This document shows positions 36,001-44,482 of a DNA stretch of 64,000 nucleotides, piece after piece. The DNA is from Marinilabilia salmonicolor JCM 21150. GTDB taxonomy: Bacteria; Bacteroidota; Bacteroidia; Bacteroidales; Marinilabiliaceae. The notes below the pieces were generated by a model. That model searched no databases. It was not told where the DNA came from and worked only from the letters and a program-made list of their open reading frames with translations. Numbering within the stretch: the stretch's first letter is position 1; each line of letters starts with the position of its first letter. Location of the stretch: contig NZ_AJKI01000011.1 of NCBI RefSeq assembly GCF_000259075.1, positions 186,001 through 250,000 on the forward strand, given 5' to 3'. A program made the translations under genes and the position numbers.

Positions 36001-36127
36001 GACCACCTGCAGGATCCGTTACTGTACCCGTTACTTTCACCTCTTGGGCAAAAGCAACAAAGGATACTGATAGAAAGAGATACAATGCAAGCATCGTTCC
36101 CTTTTTAAATACATTAGTTTTTCTCAT
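33062..36127 (-). CDS. SusC/RagA-family TonB-dependent outer-membrane transporter
   Basis: 1021 residues: signal peptide (ends FVAFAQ), a carboxypeptidase-regulatory-like domain (VKVTGTVTDPAGGPLPGVNIIVQGT, about 30-105), the SusC signature and TonB-box region LDEVVVVGYGTQ (about 110-122), the plug (ALQGRVAGVQ...SRGANGVILITT) and a long beta-barrel ending in Phe (LFGINLTF). It forms the import pore with the SusD partner 12 bases downstream. It is likely activated by the hybrid sensor encoded next to it; no exact -7 box was found upstream (a one-mismatch candidate lies at about 36210-36217 on the minus strand). Confidence 0.96.
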   Translation of the reverse strand: MRKTNVFKKGTMLALYLFLSVSFVAFAQEVKVTGTVTDPAGGPLPGVNIIVQGTVTGTITNVDGVYSIEVPADANLVFNFIGFQSEVIPVGGRQTIDVVLQEELMSLDEVVVVGYGTQRQEAVTGSVASMRGDELSEVPSSNVSEALQGRVAGVQMSRTSTKPGSEMQIRIRGTRSLNASNDPLVVLDGIPFAGSIGDINPNDIKSIDILKDASSTAIYGSRGANGVILITTEKGQKGQKATVNYHGYYGVKSLFAEYPMMDGPDFVALRQAAGQFTNTVDEFDDVNTDWQDLFYSSAMVTSHDLSVSGGTEKASYNFGVGYYKDEAVIPGQNYERISFRGTLDQEIGDYVRVGFTSNNNYSVSNGNNMGLYGVLSMSPIADPFNEDGTTQRTVNMPLDEQWVYTEETVDALGDAWIDQDKAFGSYNTLFAEVGIPGIEGLKYRANLGLNFRTKNEGEYTGEGVFSSNPTTESTAMVANSLTTNWAIENLLTYDRTFNGKHNLNVVALYSAEETRYNKSHMSAKDIPSDKFQFYNLGHAQGEKTIDPDNQDYSVSGLMSWMGRVMYSYQSKYMLMATFRSDASSRLAEGQKWHSYPAVSAGWNISEESFMDNVSFVNRLKLRVGYGQTSNQAVDPYKTLGRLNLRPYNFGSEYATGMYVSELPNDELGWEFSETWNYGIDFSLLKHRLSGSFEYYVQNTKDLLLSVNMPGTSGVSSYMANVGETQNKGFELSLNGVIIDDRNGWTWEAGVNLYSNNNELVALSSGREVDESNWWFVGHPINVIYDYERTGLWQEDDPYLDILEPGGNAGMIKVKYDGEYNDDGTPVRRIGSDDRQIIEVDPNFQGGFNTRVAYKNFDFTAIGAFQNGGTLISTLYSANGYLNMLSGRRGNVDVDYWTPQNTGARYPKPGGLTSGDNPKYGNTLGYFDASYLKVRAMTLGYNFDREGWLERTGLNNLRVYFTVQNPFVLFSPYHDESGMDPETNSYADENVAVTDQMQERLLTIGTNTPSTRNFLFGINLTF

Positions 36128-36555
36128 GGAAATAAAATTTGTTGATTAGTAGATTGAAATTTTGATGATTCATTAACTTTTTATTAAAACAGAAGAATCT
36201 TACTCTTCCCAAACACATATCACAAGAATCGACACACTAAGCATTGCTAAACCAATATTCATCAAAAAACCCTAAAATTCCTTGCACGAAGTTAACAGGA
36301 AGCAGTAAGCCATGGGAGGAGAAACTTATTTTAAAGGCGTACTTATATGATAAAAGGTAAATTTTTAGTGTAAAATGGTGGATATTTTTAAGGATTGCCC
36401 ATTTAGACGGCACAATCCTGTTAAAAACATTTAATAAAAGCGAAAATGATACTGACACCCTACCTCTTTAGCGATTCTTACAAACACAAAAAGTCAACCG
36501 GAAAAGTGGCTCATTTCGTTGGTGACAGAAGCGAACCAAAATCTTTCAACCTATC
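36128..36555. other. Non-coding region upstream of susC
   Basis: About 430 bases with no convincing gene; a 73-codon minus-strand frame at 36237-36458 has no recognisable motif and is treated as chance. The region should hold the susC promoter and the binding site of the hybrid regulator. Confidence 0.5.
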
Positions 36556-36592
36556 AAAAAAGGCCTGCCGGAAAATTCCGACAGGCCTTTAC
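36556..36592 (-). terminator. Terminator downstream of the hybrid sensor / xylanase remnant
   Basis: AAGGCCTGCCGGAA pairs with TTCCGACAGGCCTT around a short AT loop. On the minus strand it is followed by a run of six T, and on the plus strand by TTT. It lies 30 bases past the stop of the GH10-like remnant, so it was probably that gene's terminator. Confidence 0.85.
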
Positions 36593-36622
36593 TTAAAAGG
36601 AACCTAAAGTATCATCAAAAAT

Positions 36623-36777
36623 TTAGTCTTCCAGTTCACCGGTGAAGTCCTCACTAACATCACGACCAGCAAGGCCATCGGCAAAATATTTGTAAGCTAC
36701 CTTACGTTCATAATCAGCATCCCACAACAATCTGACAATTTATCCTACCTTATTACCCCCTGGCAAAGCAATCTGCT
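36623..36777 (-). pseudogene. Decayed 3' end of a GH10 endo-1,4-beta-xylanase gene
   Basis: Reading the minus strand in one frame gives ALPGGNKVG, an in-frame TAA (36740-36742), then a 38-codon open stretch LLWDADYERKVAYKYFADGL... ending at TAA 36623-36625. LLWDxxYxxKxAY preceded by a PG-containing segment is the conserved C-terminal end of GH10 xylanases (commonly PLLFDxxYxPKPAY). No start and no catalytic domain remain: the hybrid sensor gene ends 19 bases upstream. It is interpreted as the remnant of a xylanase deleted from the locus. The GH10 assignment rests on about 20 residues. Confidence 0.6.
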
Positions 36778-36795
36778 ATGAACTAATTATCAACA

Positions 36796-39700
36796 TTACA
36801 AGTGGTGATCCTTAATATATTCTGTTGGTTTCTTACCAATTTGCCTGGAGAAGCACTTACTAAAGTACTTGGGATCTGAAAACCCTACCATAAAACTTAC
36901 TTCAGAAACAGATAGCTTGTCCTGTCTGAAAATCTGGGCAGCCCTCTTTATTCTCATCGACCGGATAAATTCCACCAGAGAAAGCCCTGTCATTGACTTT
37001 ACCTTTTTAAGAATAATAGAGTGACTCATATGCATTTCGTCCACCAGTACCGATACATCGAAAGAAGGATCTCCCATCTTATTTTCTGTTACTTCCATAA
37101 GTTTTGTCAAAAACTTTTCGTCTGCTGGAGTAATTAACTCCTCAGAAGGCTCAAGAGATAATTTCCCTGCAAAATTTTGCTTAAAAGCCATCCTTGACTT
37201 AACAAGAGAACCAACCTGAGCTTTAAGGATATTAACATTAAACGGCTTGGTAATATAACTATCAGCGCCGGTTTTAAGCCCCTCCAACATATTGTCATCC
37301 CCGGTTTTTGCAGTAAGCAGAACTATCGGTATATGACTGGTTTCAAAACGCTTTTTAAGACTTTCAGTCAGCTCGGTGCCCAACATTCCGGGAAGCATTA
37401 CATCACAAATAATGATGTCCGGCATTTTGGATAATATCCCGGGGAATGCTTCTTTTCCATCATAAAAAACATCCACCCTAAATTCCTTTTCGAACACCCC
37501 TGCCAACCAGTTGGCCAACTCATGATCATCTTCCACAATACACATTCCCGGCTTTTCCCTTTCTTCATCATTCGTGGAAAAATCATTTTCTGAAACCGTT
37601 TCCACAACAAACCCGGAATCATTTCTTTCATCTGTCTTCGCAGACAGAAACCCTTCACTTTCCGTAATCTCTGCACTTCCCGAACTTTCAGGCAATATCA
37701 TTTCGAAACAGCATCCTCCTTTTTCCCGATTGTAAGCCCTTACTTCTCCCTCGTTCAAAGCAACAAACTCCTTTACAATAGAAAGCCCGATTCCGGAACC
37801 GCCCAAATGTGAGTGTTCTCCGGTTTTCACCTGACTAAACCTTTCAAAAACCTTAGTAAGCAAATGGTCGGGAATTCCTGGTCCGGTATCACAAACACGC
37901 ACCATCACCTTTCGCTCTCCGTGTGGCAAGTCCCCATTGTTACAATTCTCCAACTGAAGAGAGACTCTGCCTCCGGATGGAGTAAATTTCATTGCGTTAG
38001 ACAATAGGTTATACAATGCTGTGGAAATCATTTTTTCATCTGAAGTAATCCATAACTCTTCAGTCGCTTCAACACAAACTTCAATATCCTTTTGATCCGC
38101 CAAAGAGTTAAAAGCAGCCAGGGTATCCTGGCACAAGGTCAAAAGATTAAACGTTACAGGTTTTACTTCAGAATGCCCGGTATCTATCTTTCGAAACTCA
38201 AGCAACTGATTCACCATGTTCAACAGACGCATCACATTCCGATGCATTATTGAAAGTGTACCGTAAACCTCATTATTTAAATCATTTCTGTTCAAAATTT
38301 CCTGAAGAGGGGCATGAATCAAGGTAAGAGGAGTACGGATTTCATGGGATATATTGGTAAAAAAGCGCATTTTTGCTTCAGTCAGCTCCTTATCCTTCCT
38401 GTGTTGGATACTCTCAATAATCAGATTGTTTTTCTGCTTGGCACCAATAAGGGAATACTTTCTAAAAGTAAACAACAAGAAAACGACCAGTGCAAAATAA
38501 ACAAAATAGGCCCAGCCTGTTCTCCACAATGGAGGCTTAATGGTCACAAGAATGGAAGCCGTTTCCGAAAACCACTCCCCGGCACAGTCTGTAGCTTTAA
38601 CTTCAAAAACATAATCACCTTCATGAAGGTTTGTGTAAGTAGTCCGTCGGTTTTCGCTATCCGTCTCCTGCCATGATTCGTTAAAGCCCTTCAATCGAAA
38701 AGCATATTTTATATCTCCCGGATTGGAAAAATGAAGTGCCGAAAACTCAAAAGTAACCTCATTATTCCTGTGAGACAATGTAAGATGATCCGTATAAGGA
38801 ATATTTTTATCCAGAATATACTTCCCGCTCACCTTTTCACCCGGAAAGACCGGATTGTTATGCAAAAGCAGTCCGGTAATCTGAGGCTTTGGAGGAAAGG
38901 GATTAGACCGCATACTGTCGGGATGGAAAACCGCAACTCCGTCAACACCCCCAAAATACATTACTCCAGTATTCGGATCTTTGTAAGACGCATTGACATG
39001 AAACTCACCGGATGGCAACCCGTTGTTTACTCCATAATTTGTGAAAACCTCTTTTTCAACATTGAATCTGGATATTCCTTTATTAGTCCCCAGCCATAAG
39101 TAACCATGATTATCCTCCTCAATAAAAAGAACCAGACCTCCGGCTAATCCATCATCTTCTGAATAGGATCGAAAAGTTAGCTGTCCGTTTTCCGCAGATG
39201 TGGTAAGTCCTGATGACTCATCATATAAGACTTTATTCAACCCACTTCCGGTAGCCAGCCACATTTCTCCGTTCTGATCTTCCCATATATCATAAACATC
39301 ATTATAGCTTAAACTGAGCGCATTTCCAGTAATGTTTTTGTAAGCTACAAATTCGCCGGTTCTAGCGACAACTTTCTCTTTACTACAAACATTCACTCCT
39401 CCACCTTTTGTACCTATCCAAAGAAGCCCCCGGGAATCTTCCAAAACACACAACACTTTATCACTGCTCAACCCCAAAGAATTGGCGGCCGTTCCATAAT
39501 ATTCCTCCACACGGTCAGTCTTCTTGTCAATAAACCCCAATCCCCGCCCCCAGGTACCAAACCAAATCCGGGAATCTGAGTCTTCAAACAATGAAAAAAC
39601 AAAACCATTTACCAGATAATTTCTAGACTCTTCTGCCTGATTGTAAACAGTCACCCTGTTGCTTGCCGAACCGATCCACAACTCGTCTTCGCTATCGACC

Positions 39701-41007
39701 AATAAGGACATAACTTCTCTGGTATATTGCTCATCATCGAAGTAAACCCGGGAAATATTATTTCTTTTGGATATCCCTTGATTCTGAGTAGAAAAAACAT
39801 CTATCCCTGCGGCCGCTGTACCCACCCAAAGACGTTCATCCATTCCGGTAATGGCAGTTACCAGATTATCACTAAGTCCTTTATCAGGCGTATTCCCGGG
39901 ACGAATAACATGAAAGCCTCTGGAATAAAGATCCAAATAAGTCAAACCCTTACTTTCAGTTCCTATCCAGAGAATACCGGTTCGGTCAATCATCAAAGAG
40001 TTGATAAGGTCATCGGGAAGAGATGCATTATTTCCCTGCACATATTTATATTGCGCACTTACGCGGTCTTTAGAGATTTTAAAGAGGCCTCCCCCCCTGG
40101 ATCCAACCCACAAATTTCCCAAATGATCAAAAGCAAGATCTTCAACCCAATCAACTTCAAGCCTCTGTGCAACCGACGATGCACCAGTGTAGAAATGCTC
40201 AAGTTCGACCCCGGGCTCAGTAATCATTCCTTCAGGAATTTTAAACAGTCCTTCATAAGAACCTGCCCAAACATTTCCTTGTTCATCGACTACAATCGAA
40301 GTAAACACAGTTACGCCCAACGTCTGATCCGAAATGGAAGTAAACTCATTCCTTTTAATATCATATCTAAACAAGCCTTCCTCACCCCCAACAAACAAAA
40401 TTCCTTCGCGAATTTCTTGAATCACAGTAATAGAAATATTTTTTTTCCCGGGTTCAAATATCTTTCCTTCCGAATTAAAATATCTAGCCGTTTCAGAAAC
40501 GTTTCGAATCATATTTCGCTCTCCTGTCTCATCAGCAGAGAACAACAATAACCCTTCGGAAGTACCTGCCCATAAATTATTCAGACTGTCAGTCTCAAGA
40601 TCCTGAACCAAATCATCATAGGTGAGATTATTGAACCGGGTGATATCACCTGTCGCAAAATCCAATCTATTGATACCACCACTTCGGGTACCTATCCACA
40701 AATATTTATTCTGATCGTTTTCGAGACAAATAATTTCATTATTGGAAAGAGATTCCGGGTTATTCTGAATGTATTTGTAGGAAAGAAACTCATATCCGTC
40801 ATAACGATTCAGACCATCCTTTGTTCCTATCCATATAAACCCTTTATCATCTTGAAGCATGCAATAGACAGAAGATTGTGACAAGCCCTGACCGACAGGT
40901 ATATCCCGGAAAAAAAGTTCTGAGTTCCAATAGGAGCGCCCTTCTGCAGCAGTTAAAGCCATGAAAGACAACAATAAAAAATTAATAACCAACTTTTTGC
41001 ACTTCAT
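36796..41007 (-). CDS. Hybrid two-component system sensor/regulator (HTCS)
   Basis: One-chain sensor kinase and transcription factor that switches on polysaccharide loci. 1403 residues: signal peptide (to about 25), two seven-bladed propellers of Reg_prop repeats (GxIWIGTxxGL-type, about 35-735), a Y_Y_Y domain (about 755-830), one membrane helix (WAYFVYFALVVFLLF), HisKA with the phospho-acceptor His888 in NISHEIRTP, HATPase (NLLSNAMKF, DTGPGIP, GGSGIGLSIV), a receiver with Asp1202 in ICDVMLPG, and an AraC-type helix-turn-helix end (about 1305-1403). The periplasmic propellers would bind a xylan oligosaccharide. Target genes are probably susCD and the enzyme operon. Confidence 0.96.
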   Translation of the reverse strand: MKCKKLVINFLLLSFMALTAAEGRSYWNSELFFRDIPVGQGLSQSSVYCMLQDDKGFIWIGTKDGLNRYDGYEFLSYKYIQNNPESLSNNEIICLENDQNKYLWIGTRSGGINRLDFATGDITRFNNLTYDDLVQDLETDSLNNLWAGTSEGLLLFSADETGERNMIRNVSETARYFNSEGKIFEPGKKNISITVIQEIREGILFVGGEEGLFRYDIKRNEFTSISDQTLGVTVFTSIVVDEQGNVWAGSYEGLFKIPEGMITEPGVELEHFYTGASSVAQRLEVDWVEDLAFDHLGNLWVGSRGGGLFKISKDRVSAQYKYVQGNNASLPDDLINSLMIDRTGILWIGTESKGLTYLDLYSRGFHVIRPGNTPDKGLSDNLVTAITGMDERLWVGTAAAGIDVFSTQNQGISKRNNISRVYFDDEQYTREVMSLLVDSEDELWIGSASNRVTVYNQAEESRNYLVNGFVFSLFEDSDSRIWFGTWGRGLGFIDKKTDRVEEYYGTAANSLGLSSDKVLCVLEDSRGLLWIGTKGGGVNVCSKEKVVARTGEFVAYKNITGNALSLSYNDVYDIWEDQNGEMWLATGSGLNKVLYDESSGLTTSAENGQLTFRSYSEDDGLAGGLVLFIEEDNHGYLWLGTNKGISRFNVEKEVFTNYGVNNGLPSGEFHVNASYKDPNTGVMYFGGVDGVAVFHPDSMRSNPFPPKPQITGLLLHNNPVFPGEKVSGKYILDKNIPYTDHLTLSHRNNEVTFEFSALHFSNPGDIKYAFRLKGFNESWQETDSENRRTTYTNLHEGDYVFEVKATDCAGEWFSETASILVTIKPPLWRTGWAYFVYFALVVFLLFTFRKYSLIGAKQKNNLIIESIQHRKDKELTEAKMRFFTNISHEIRTPLTLIHAPLQEILNRNDLNNEVYGTLSIMHRNVMRLLNMVNQLLEFRKIDTGHSEVKPVTFNLLTLCQDTLAAFNSLADQKDIEVCVEATEELWITSDEKMISTALYNLLSNAMKFTPSGGRVSLQLENCNNGDLPHGERKVMVRVCDTGPGIPDHLLTKVFERFSQVKTGEHSHLGGSGIGLSIVKEFVALNEGEVRAYNREKGGCCFEMILPESSGSAEITESEGFLSAKTDERNDSGFVVETVSENDFSTNDEEREKPGMCIVEDDHELANWLAGVFEKEFRVDVFYDGKEAFPGILSKMPDIIICDVMLPGMLGTELTESLKKRFETSHIPIVLLTAKTGDDNMLEGLKTGADSYITKPFNVNILKAQVGSLVKSRMAFKQNFAGKLSLEPSEELITPADEKFLTKLMEVTENKMGDPSFDVSVLVDEMHMSHSIILKKVKSMTGLSLVEFIRSMRIKRAAQIFRQDKLSVSEVSFMVGFSDPKYFSKCFSRQIGKKPTEYIKDHHL

Positions 41008-41068
41008 CAGCGATTTTTTTTCAGCAGAGAACTGATTCCAATTTACTATTCTTTTGCCGGATTCTGCA

Positions 41069-41098
41069 CAAAGTTAAAAAATATTTTATTTTACGCAA
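41069..41098 (-). promoter_or_regulatory. Promoter of the hybrid sensor gene (minus strand)
   Basis: On the minus strand TAACTTTG (41076-41069) matches TAnnTTTG exactly; TTG at 41098-41096 lies 19 bases upstream. The -33 part falls inside the palindrome 41094-41107. The start codon is about 60 bases downstream. Confidence 0.6.
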
Positions 41099-41107
41099 TC
41101 GATTGCG
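41094..41107. promoter_or_regulatory. LacI-family operator, perfect palindrome CGCAATCGATTGCG
   Basis: A 14-bp perfect palindrome with a central CG, the form of LacI/GalR-family operators, 48 bases upstream of a lacI-family gene. It overlaps the -33 elements of both divergent promoters, so one bound repressor could block the hybrid sensor gene and lacI at once. Confidence 0.75.
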
Positions 41108-41134
41108 CAAAGCGAATCATTATTCTTACATTTG
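41103..41134 (+). promoter_or_regulatory. Promoter of the lacI-family gene
   Basis: TTG at 41103-41105, a 21-base spacer and TACATTTG at 41127-41134 (exact TAnnTTTG), about 20 bases before the start codon. The -33 region lies inside the palindromic operator, which predicts autorepression. Confidence 0.6.
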
Positions 41135-41154
41135 CACTTCAGAACTTTAGAAAA

Positions 41155-42168
41155 ATGCAAAAAAAGGAAGTCACCATATACGATATAGCACAAGCGTTGC
41201 AAGTGTCTCCGGCCACGGTAAGCAGAGGATTAAAAAACCATCCTTCCATCAGCAAAAAGACCTGTCAAAAAATCCAGGAAACTGCGCAAAAAATGGGATA
41301 TCGGTCCAATGCTCTTGCCAGCAGTCTTCGAACCAGCAGGAGCTTCACTCTGGGCGTTATTGTTCCGCGACTGGACAGTAATTTCATGTCAACCGTTCTT
41401 GCCGGGATGGAAAAATCGGCAGTAGAACTGGGGTATCACCTCATCATAATGCAGTCTTTCGAAACTTTGGAAAAAGAGAAAGAGTGTGCACAACTGCTAT
41501 TTAACCACCGGGTGGATGGGCTGTTGGTCTCAACATCTGCAGAGACAGGCCACATAGAACATTTTGCACCTTTTTTAGCCAAAAGTATTCCCGTACTTTT
41601 TTTTGACAGAGCCCCTTTAGATCCACATCCTTTCAGCAGTGTTACCATTGACAATCATCGGGCAGGCTACGAACTAACAAGAATCATGTTACAAAAAGGA
41701 GCCACCCGGTTGCTTCACATTACCGGAAACACCGGACTCAGGGTATATAAAGAACGACTGGAAGGGTTCAAAGCTGCACTTAAAGAATTTAACCTCTCTT
41801 ACTCAACCGACAACCTCTGGCAAACCAATCTGGGCGTTGAAGACGGAATCCGGGCTGCAGCAAAGATACTTCAAATGCACCCATTGCCTGATGGGATCTT
41901 TGTGGCCAATGACACCTGCGCCATTGCCATTATCAACCATCTTCAAAGTAACAACATTCTAATACCAGGTCAAATTCAGGTATCCGGATTCAACAATGAT
42001 CCTTTTGCTTCACTATTTACACCACAACTCACCACAGTGGAATATCCGGGGATTGCAATGGGGGAAAGAGCAGTTGAAACCATCATCGATCTGATTCAAA
42101 ACAAAATTAAAACCACAAAAAAAGAATCGCTGGACTTTAAACTAATCAACCGTTCGTCCACACGGTGA
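41155..42168 (+). CDS. LacI/GalR-family transcriptional regulator
   Basis: 337 residues: an N-terminal LacI helix-turn-helix with hinge (TIYDIAQALQVSPATVSRGLKNHPSIS, residues 6-60) and a periplasmic-binding-protein-like effector domain (LGVIVPRLDSNFMSTVLAGME to VSGFNNDPFASLFTPQLTTVEYP). It is divergent from the hybrid sensor gene and upstream of the SDR-ManD genes. Its ligand is probably a uronate-pathway intermediate such as a hexuronate or KDG, inferred from the neighbours. The palindrome in its promoter is the likely binding site. Confidence 0.93.
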   Translation: MQKKEVTIYDIAQALQVSPATVSRGLKNHPSISKKTCQKIQETAQKMGYRSNALASSLRTSRSFTLGVIVPRLDSNFMSTVLAGMEKSAVELGYHLIIMQSFETLEKEKECAQLLFNHRVDGLLVSTSAETGHIEHFAPFLAKSIPVLFFDRAPLDPHPFSSVTIDNHRAGYELTRIMLQKGATRLLHITGNTGLRVYKERLEGFKAALKEFNLSYSTDNLWQTNLGVEDGIRAAAKILQMHPLPDGIFVANDTCAIAIINHLQSNNILIPGQIQVSGFNNDPFASLFTPQLTTVEYPGIAMGERAVETIIDLIQNKIKTTKKESLDFKLINRSSTR

Positions 42169-42411
42169 ATAGGAATCTGGATTCAGAAGGCAGCCTATTT
42201 TCTTTAGCCTGCTTTATTCATAAGTTTTCGTTATGAGATGTTCAAATATCAAGAAATACAAGCAACCACAGGCAAATTTGGCGCAGGAAATAGTGACCTA
42301 TTTTTAAATCATATTTAGCGAGGACGCTGGTATTTTGTCGATAGTTGGACATCGCAATAGATAATTTGTGAATAATGCAGGTTAGAGTTTAATAATTAAA
42401 ACGTATAAATT

Positions 42412-43155
42412 ATGACAAAGCAAAAAACAGCAATCATCACAGGTGGAACCACCGGCCTGGGAAAAGCAATTACCAAAACATTTATTGATGCAGGAATTTT
42501 CACCATCATCATCGACCTGAATGAGGAAAACCTGAATGCAGCAAAAAATGAATTTGGAGACAAATCCGGTTATGAACTCTTCAACCTGGCAGAACTGGAT
42601 AAGATCCCTGCTTTGGTGAATTCATTGGAAGAAAAATACGGGCATTTGGACATCCTGGTTAATAACGCAGGAATCCATCTCAAAAAATTCGCATTGGATG
42701 TCACAGATGAAGAATTCAAAAGAGTCATCGAAATCAACCAAAATGTAATCTTCTCATTATCCAGAGAGGTCGCCCGCAAAATGATTAAGCATGAATCAGG
42801 CGCTATCCTCAATATCAGCTCAATGGCAGCCATTTACGGGATACCGCAGGTAATCGCTTATACCGCAGCAAAAACGGCAGTAGAAGGAATGACCAGAGCC
42901 ATGGCAGTGGAGTGGTCTCCAAAGGGAGTCAGGGTAAATGCCATTGCCCCCGGATTCATTTATTCAAAAATGTCAGGCAAAGCGCTGGACAGTGACCCCG
43001 AACGCAAGCAAAAGGTATTCTCACGAACGCCGATGGGACGGATGGGAAATCCGGAAGAAGTTGGCTCTGCAGCCCTGTTCATGGTTTCGGATGCAGCCAG
43101 CTACATCACAGGAGCTGTCCTGCCTGTTGACGGAGGAAACTCCATTGGATTTTAG
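42412..43155 (+). CDS. SDR-family oxidoreductase, probable D-mannonate (fructuronate) oxidoreductase
   Basis: 247 residues of a classical short-chain dehydrogenase: cofactor motif [15 protein letters not shown] in [14 protein letters not shown], catalytic Ser in [11 protein letters not shown], YxxxK as YTAAK (about 152-156) and the C-terminal [13 protein letters not shown]. Placed directly before a ManD-type mannonate dehydratase in a glucuronoxylan locus, it probably reduces D-fructuronate to D-mannonate in place of UxuB. A KduD-like or gluconate 5-dehydrogenase role is the main alternative. The 243-bp gap upstream shows a CGCAAT half-site of the LacI palindrome near 42352 but no full operator. 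Confidence 0.8.
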   Translation: MTKQKTAIITGGTTGLGKAITKTFIDAGIFTIIIDLNEENLNAAKNEFGDKSGYELFNLAELDKIPALVNSLEEKYGHLDILVNNAGIHLKKFALDVTDEEFKRVIEINQNVIFSLSREVARKMIKHESGAILNISSMAAIYGIPQVIAYTAAKTAVEGMTRAMAVEWSPKGVRVNAIAPGFIYSKMSGKALDSDPERKQKVFSRTPMGRMGNPEEVGSAALFMVSDAASYITGAVLPVDGGNSIGF

Positions 43156-43193
43156 TCCTGCCAGCTGATTCTAAAACATCAAAAAAAAATATC

Positions 43194-44402
43194 ATGAAAA
43201 TTACCAATGCAAAAGTGATTGTTTGTTCCCCCGGCAGGAACTTCGTCACTTTAAAGATATATACCGATCAAGGCGTATATGGTTTGGGCGATGCAACACT
43301 TAATGGACGGGAACTTGCAGTAGCAACCTACCTTAAGGAGTATTGCATTCCTGCGCTGATCGGGAAAGACCCCCGGAACATCGAAGACATCTGGCATTAT
43401 TTCTACCGTGGTGTTTATTGGAAAAGAGGTGCTGTTACGATGACTGCCATATCCGCCATCGACATGGCATTATGGGATATCAAAGGCAAAATGCTGAACA
43501 CCCCTCTTTACAATCTTCTGGGAGGAAAAAGCCGGGACCGGGTAATGGTATATGCCCATGCCAACGGGGTAGATCTGGATCATGCACTGGAAAGTGTAGC
43601 TCACGAAGTTGATCAGGGCTTTAAAGCCATTCGCGTGCAATCGGGAATTCCCGGACTGGATCACACTTACGGGGTGGCCAAAAAAGGGGAAAAATATGAA
43701 CCTGCCGGCAAGGGACTTCCTAAGGAGGACTTCTGGGATACGCACAAATACCTAAACTGGGCTCCTAAACTGTTTAGCAAAGTCAGAGAACACTTCGGTG
43801 AAGACCTTCTTCTTTTACACGATGTTCATCACCGTCTGACGCCCATAGAAGCAGGACGATTGGGAAAAGAGTTGGAGCCATTTCATCTTTATTGGATGGA
43901 AGACGCCGTAACAGGCGAACTTCAGGAAGGGTTAGAAATTGTTCGTCAGCACACAACAACCCCAATCGCCATTGGAGAAGTTTTCAATTCTGTATATGAT
44001 TATACGACGCTTATCTCAAAACAGCTCATCGATTTTGTCCGGATGCCGATTGTACATGGGGGAGGAATCACGCATCTCCAAAAAGTGGCCGCATTTGCCT
44101 CCATCTATCATGTCCAGACAGGATTCCATGGGGCCACCGATTTATCCCCGGTAAATATGGCTGCGGCACTGCATTTCGATTTTGCCATCAATAATTTCGG
44201 AATCCAGGAGTACATGCCTCATGAAGAAATTGTCAATGAGGTATTCAAAACCAATTACACTTTTGAAGACGGCTACATGTACATTGACGACACTCCCGGA
44301 ATTGGAGTGGACATTGACGAAGAAGCGGCAGAAAAATTCCCGTACAATCCGGCAAGCTTGCCAGTCAACCGCAAAGCCGACGGAACCCTGTTTTATTGGT
44401 AA
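43194..44402 (+). CDS. D-mannonate dehydratase of the enolase superfamily (ManD/RspA type)
   Basis: Dehydrates D-mannonate to 2-keto-3-deoxy-D-gluconate. 402 residues, the usual ManD length. Diagnostic segments are [29 protein letters not shown]-type loop [54 protein letters not shown] (metal-binding Glu), [29 protein letters not shown] and the C-terminal [13 protein letters not shown]. It follows the SDR by 38 bases. It replaces the unrelated UxuA dehydratase. Glucuronate isomerase and KDG kinase are not in the window. Confidence 0.93.
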   Translation: MKITNAKVIVCSPGRNFVTLKIYTDQGVYGLGDATLNGRELAVATYLKEYCIPALIGKDPRNIEDIWHYFYRGVYWKRGAVTMTAISAIDMALWDIKGKMLNTPLYNLLGGKSRDRVMVYAHANGVDLDHALESVAHEVDQGFKAIRVQSGIPGLDHTYGVAKKGEKYEPAGKGLPKEDFWDTHKYLNWAPKLFSKVREHFGEDLLLLHDVHHRLTPIEAGRLGKELEPFHLYWMEDAVTGELQEGLEIVRQHTTTPIAIGEVFNSVYDYTTLISKQLIDFVRMPIVHGGGITHLQKVAAFASIYHVQTGFHGATDLSPVNMAAALHFDFAINNFGIQEYMPHEEIVNEVFKTNYTFEDGYMYIDDTPGIGVDIDEEAAEKFPYNPASLPVNRKADGTLFYW

Positions 44403-44439
44403 ATAACAACCATATCAATAATGCCGGTTTCTTTTAATT

Positions 44440-44482
44440 AAGATGATTGTTTCTATATTTGTCAGGAACAATCATCTTTTTT
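44440..44482. promoter_or_regulatory. 12-bp inverted repeat with a promoter box in its loop, before the MFS gene
   Basis: AAGATGATTGTT (44440-44451) and AACAATCATCTT (44467-44478) are perfect reverse complements around a 15-base loop, followed by TTTT and the ATG at 44483. The loop holds TATATTTG (44454-44461), an exact TAnnTTTG box. The structure could end the SDR-ManD transcript, be an operator over the MFS promoter, or sequester the MFS start in long transcripts. Confidence 0.6.

Noticed and set aside
36237-36458. 73-codon minus-strand frame upstream of susC
   Set aside because: No motif, no ribosome-binding signal and it sits where the susC promoter should be.
39727-40551. Long plus-strand open frame (274 codons) opposite the hybrid sensor gene
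   Set aside because: It mirrors the repeated propeller-coding sequence on the minus strand, has no recognisable domain and no start signals.
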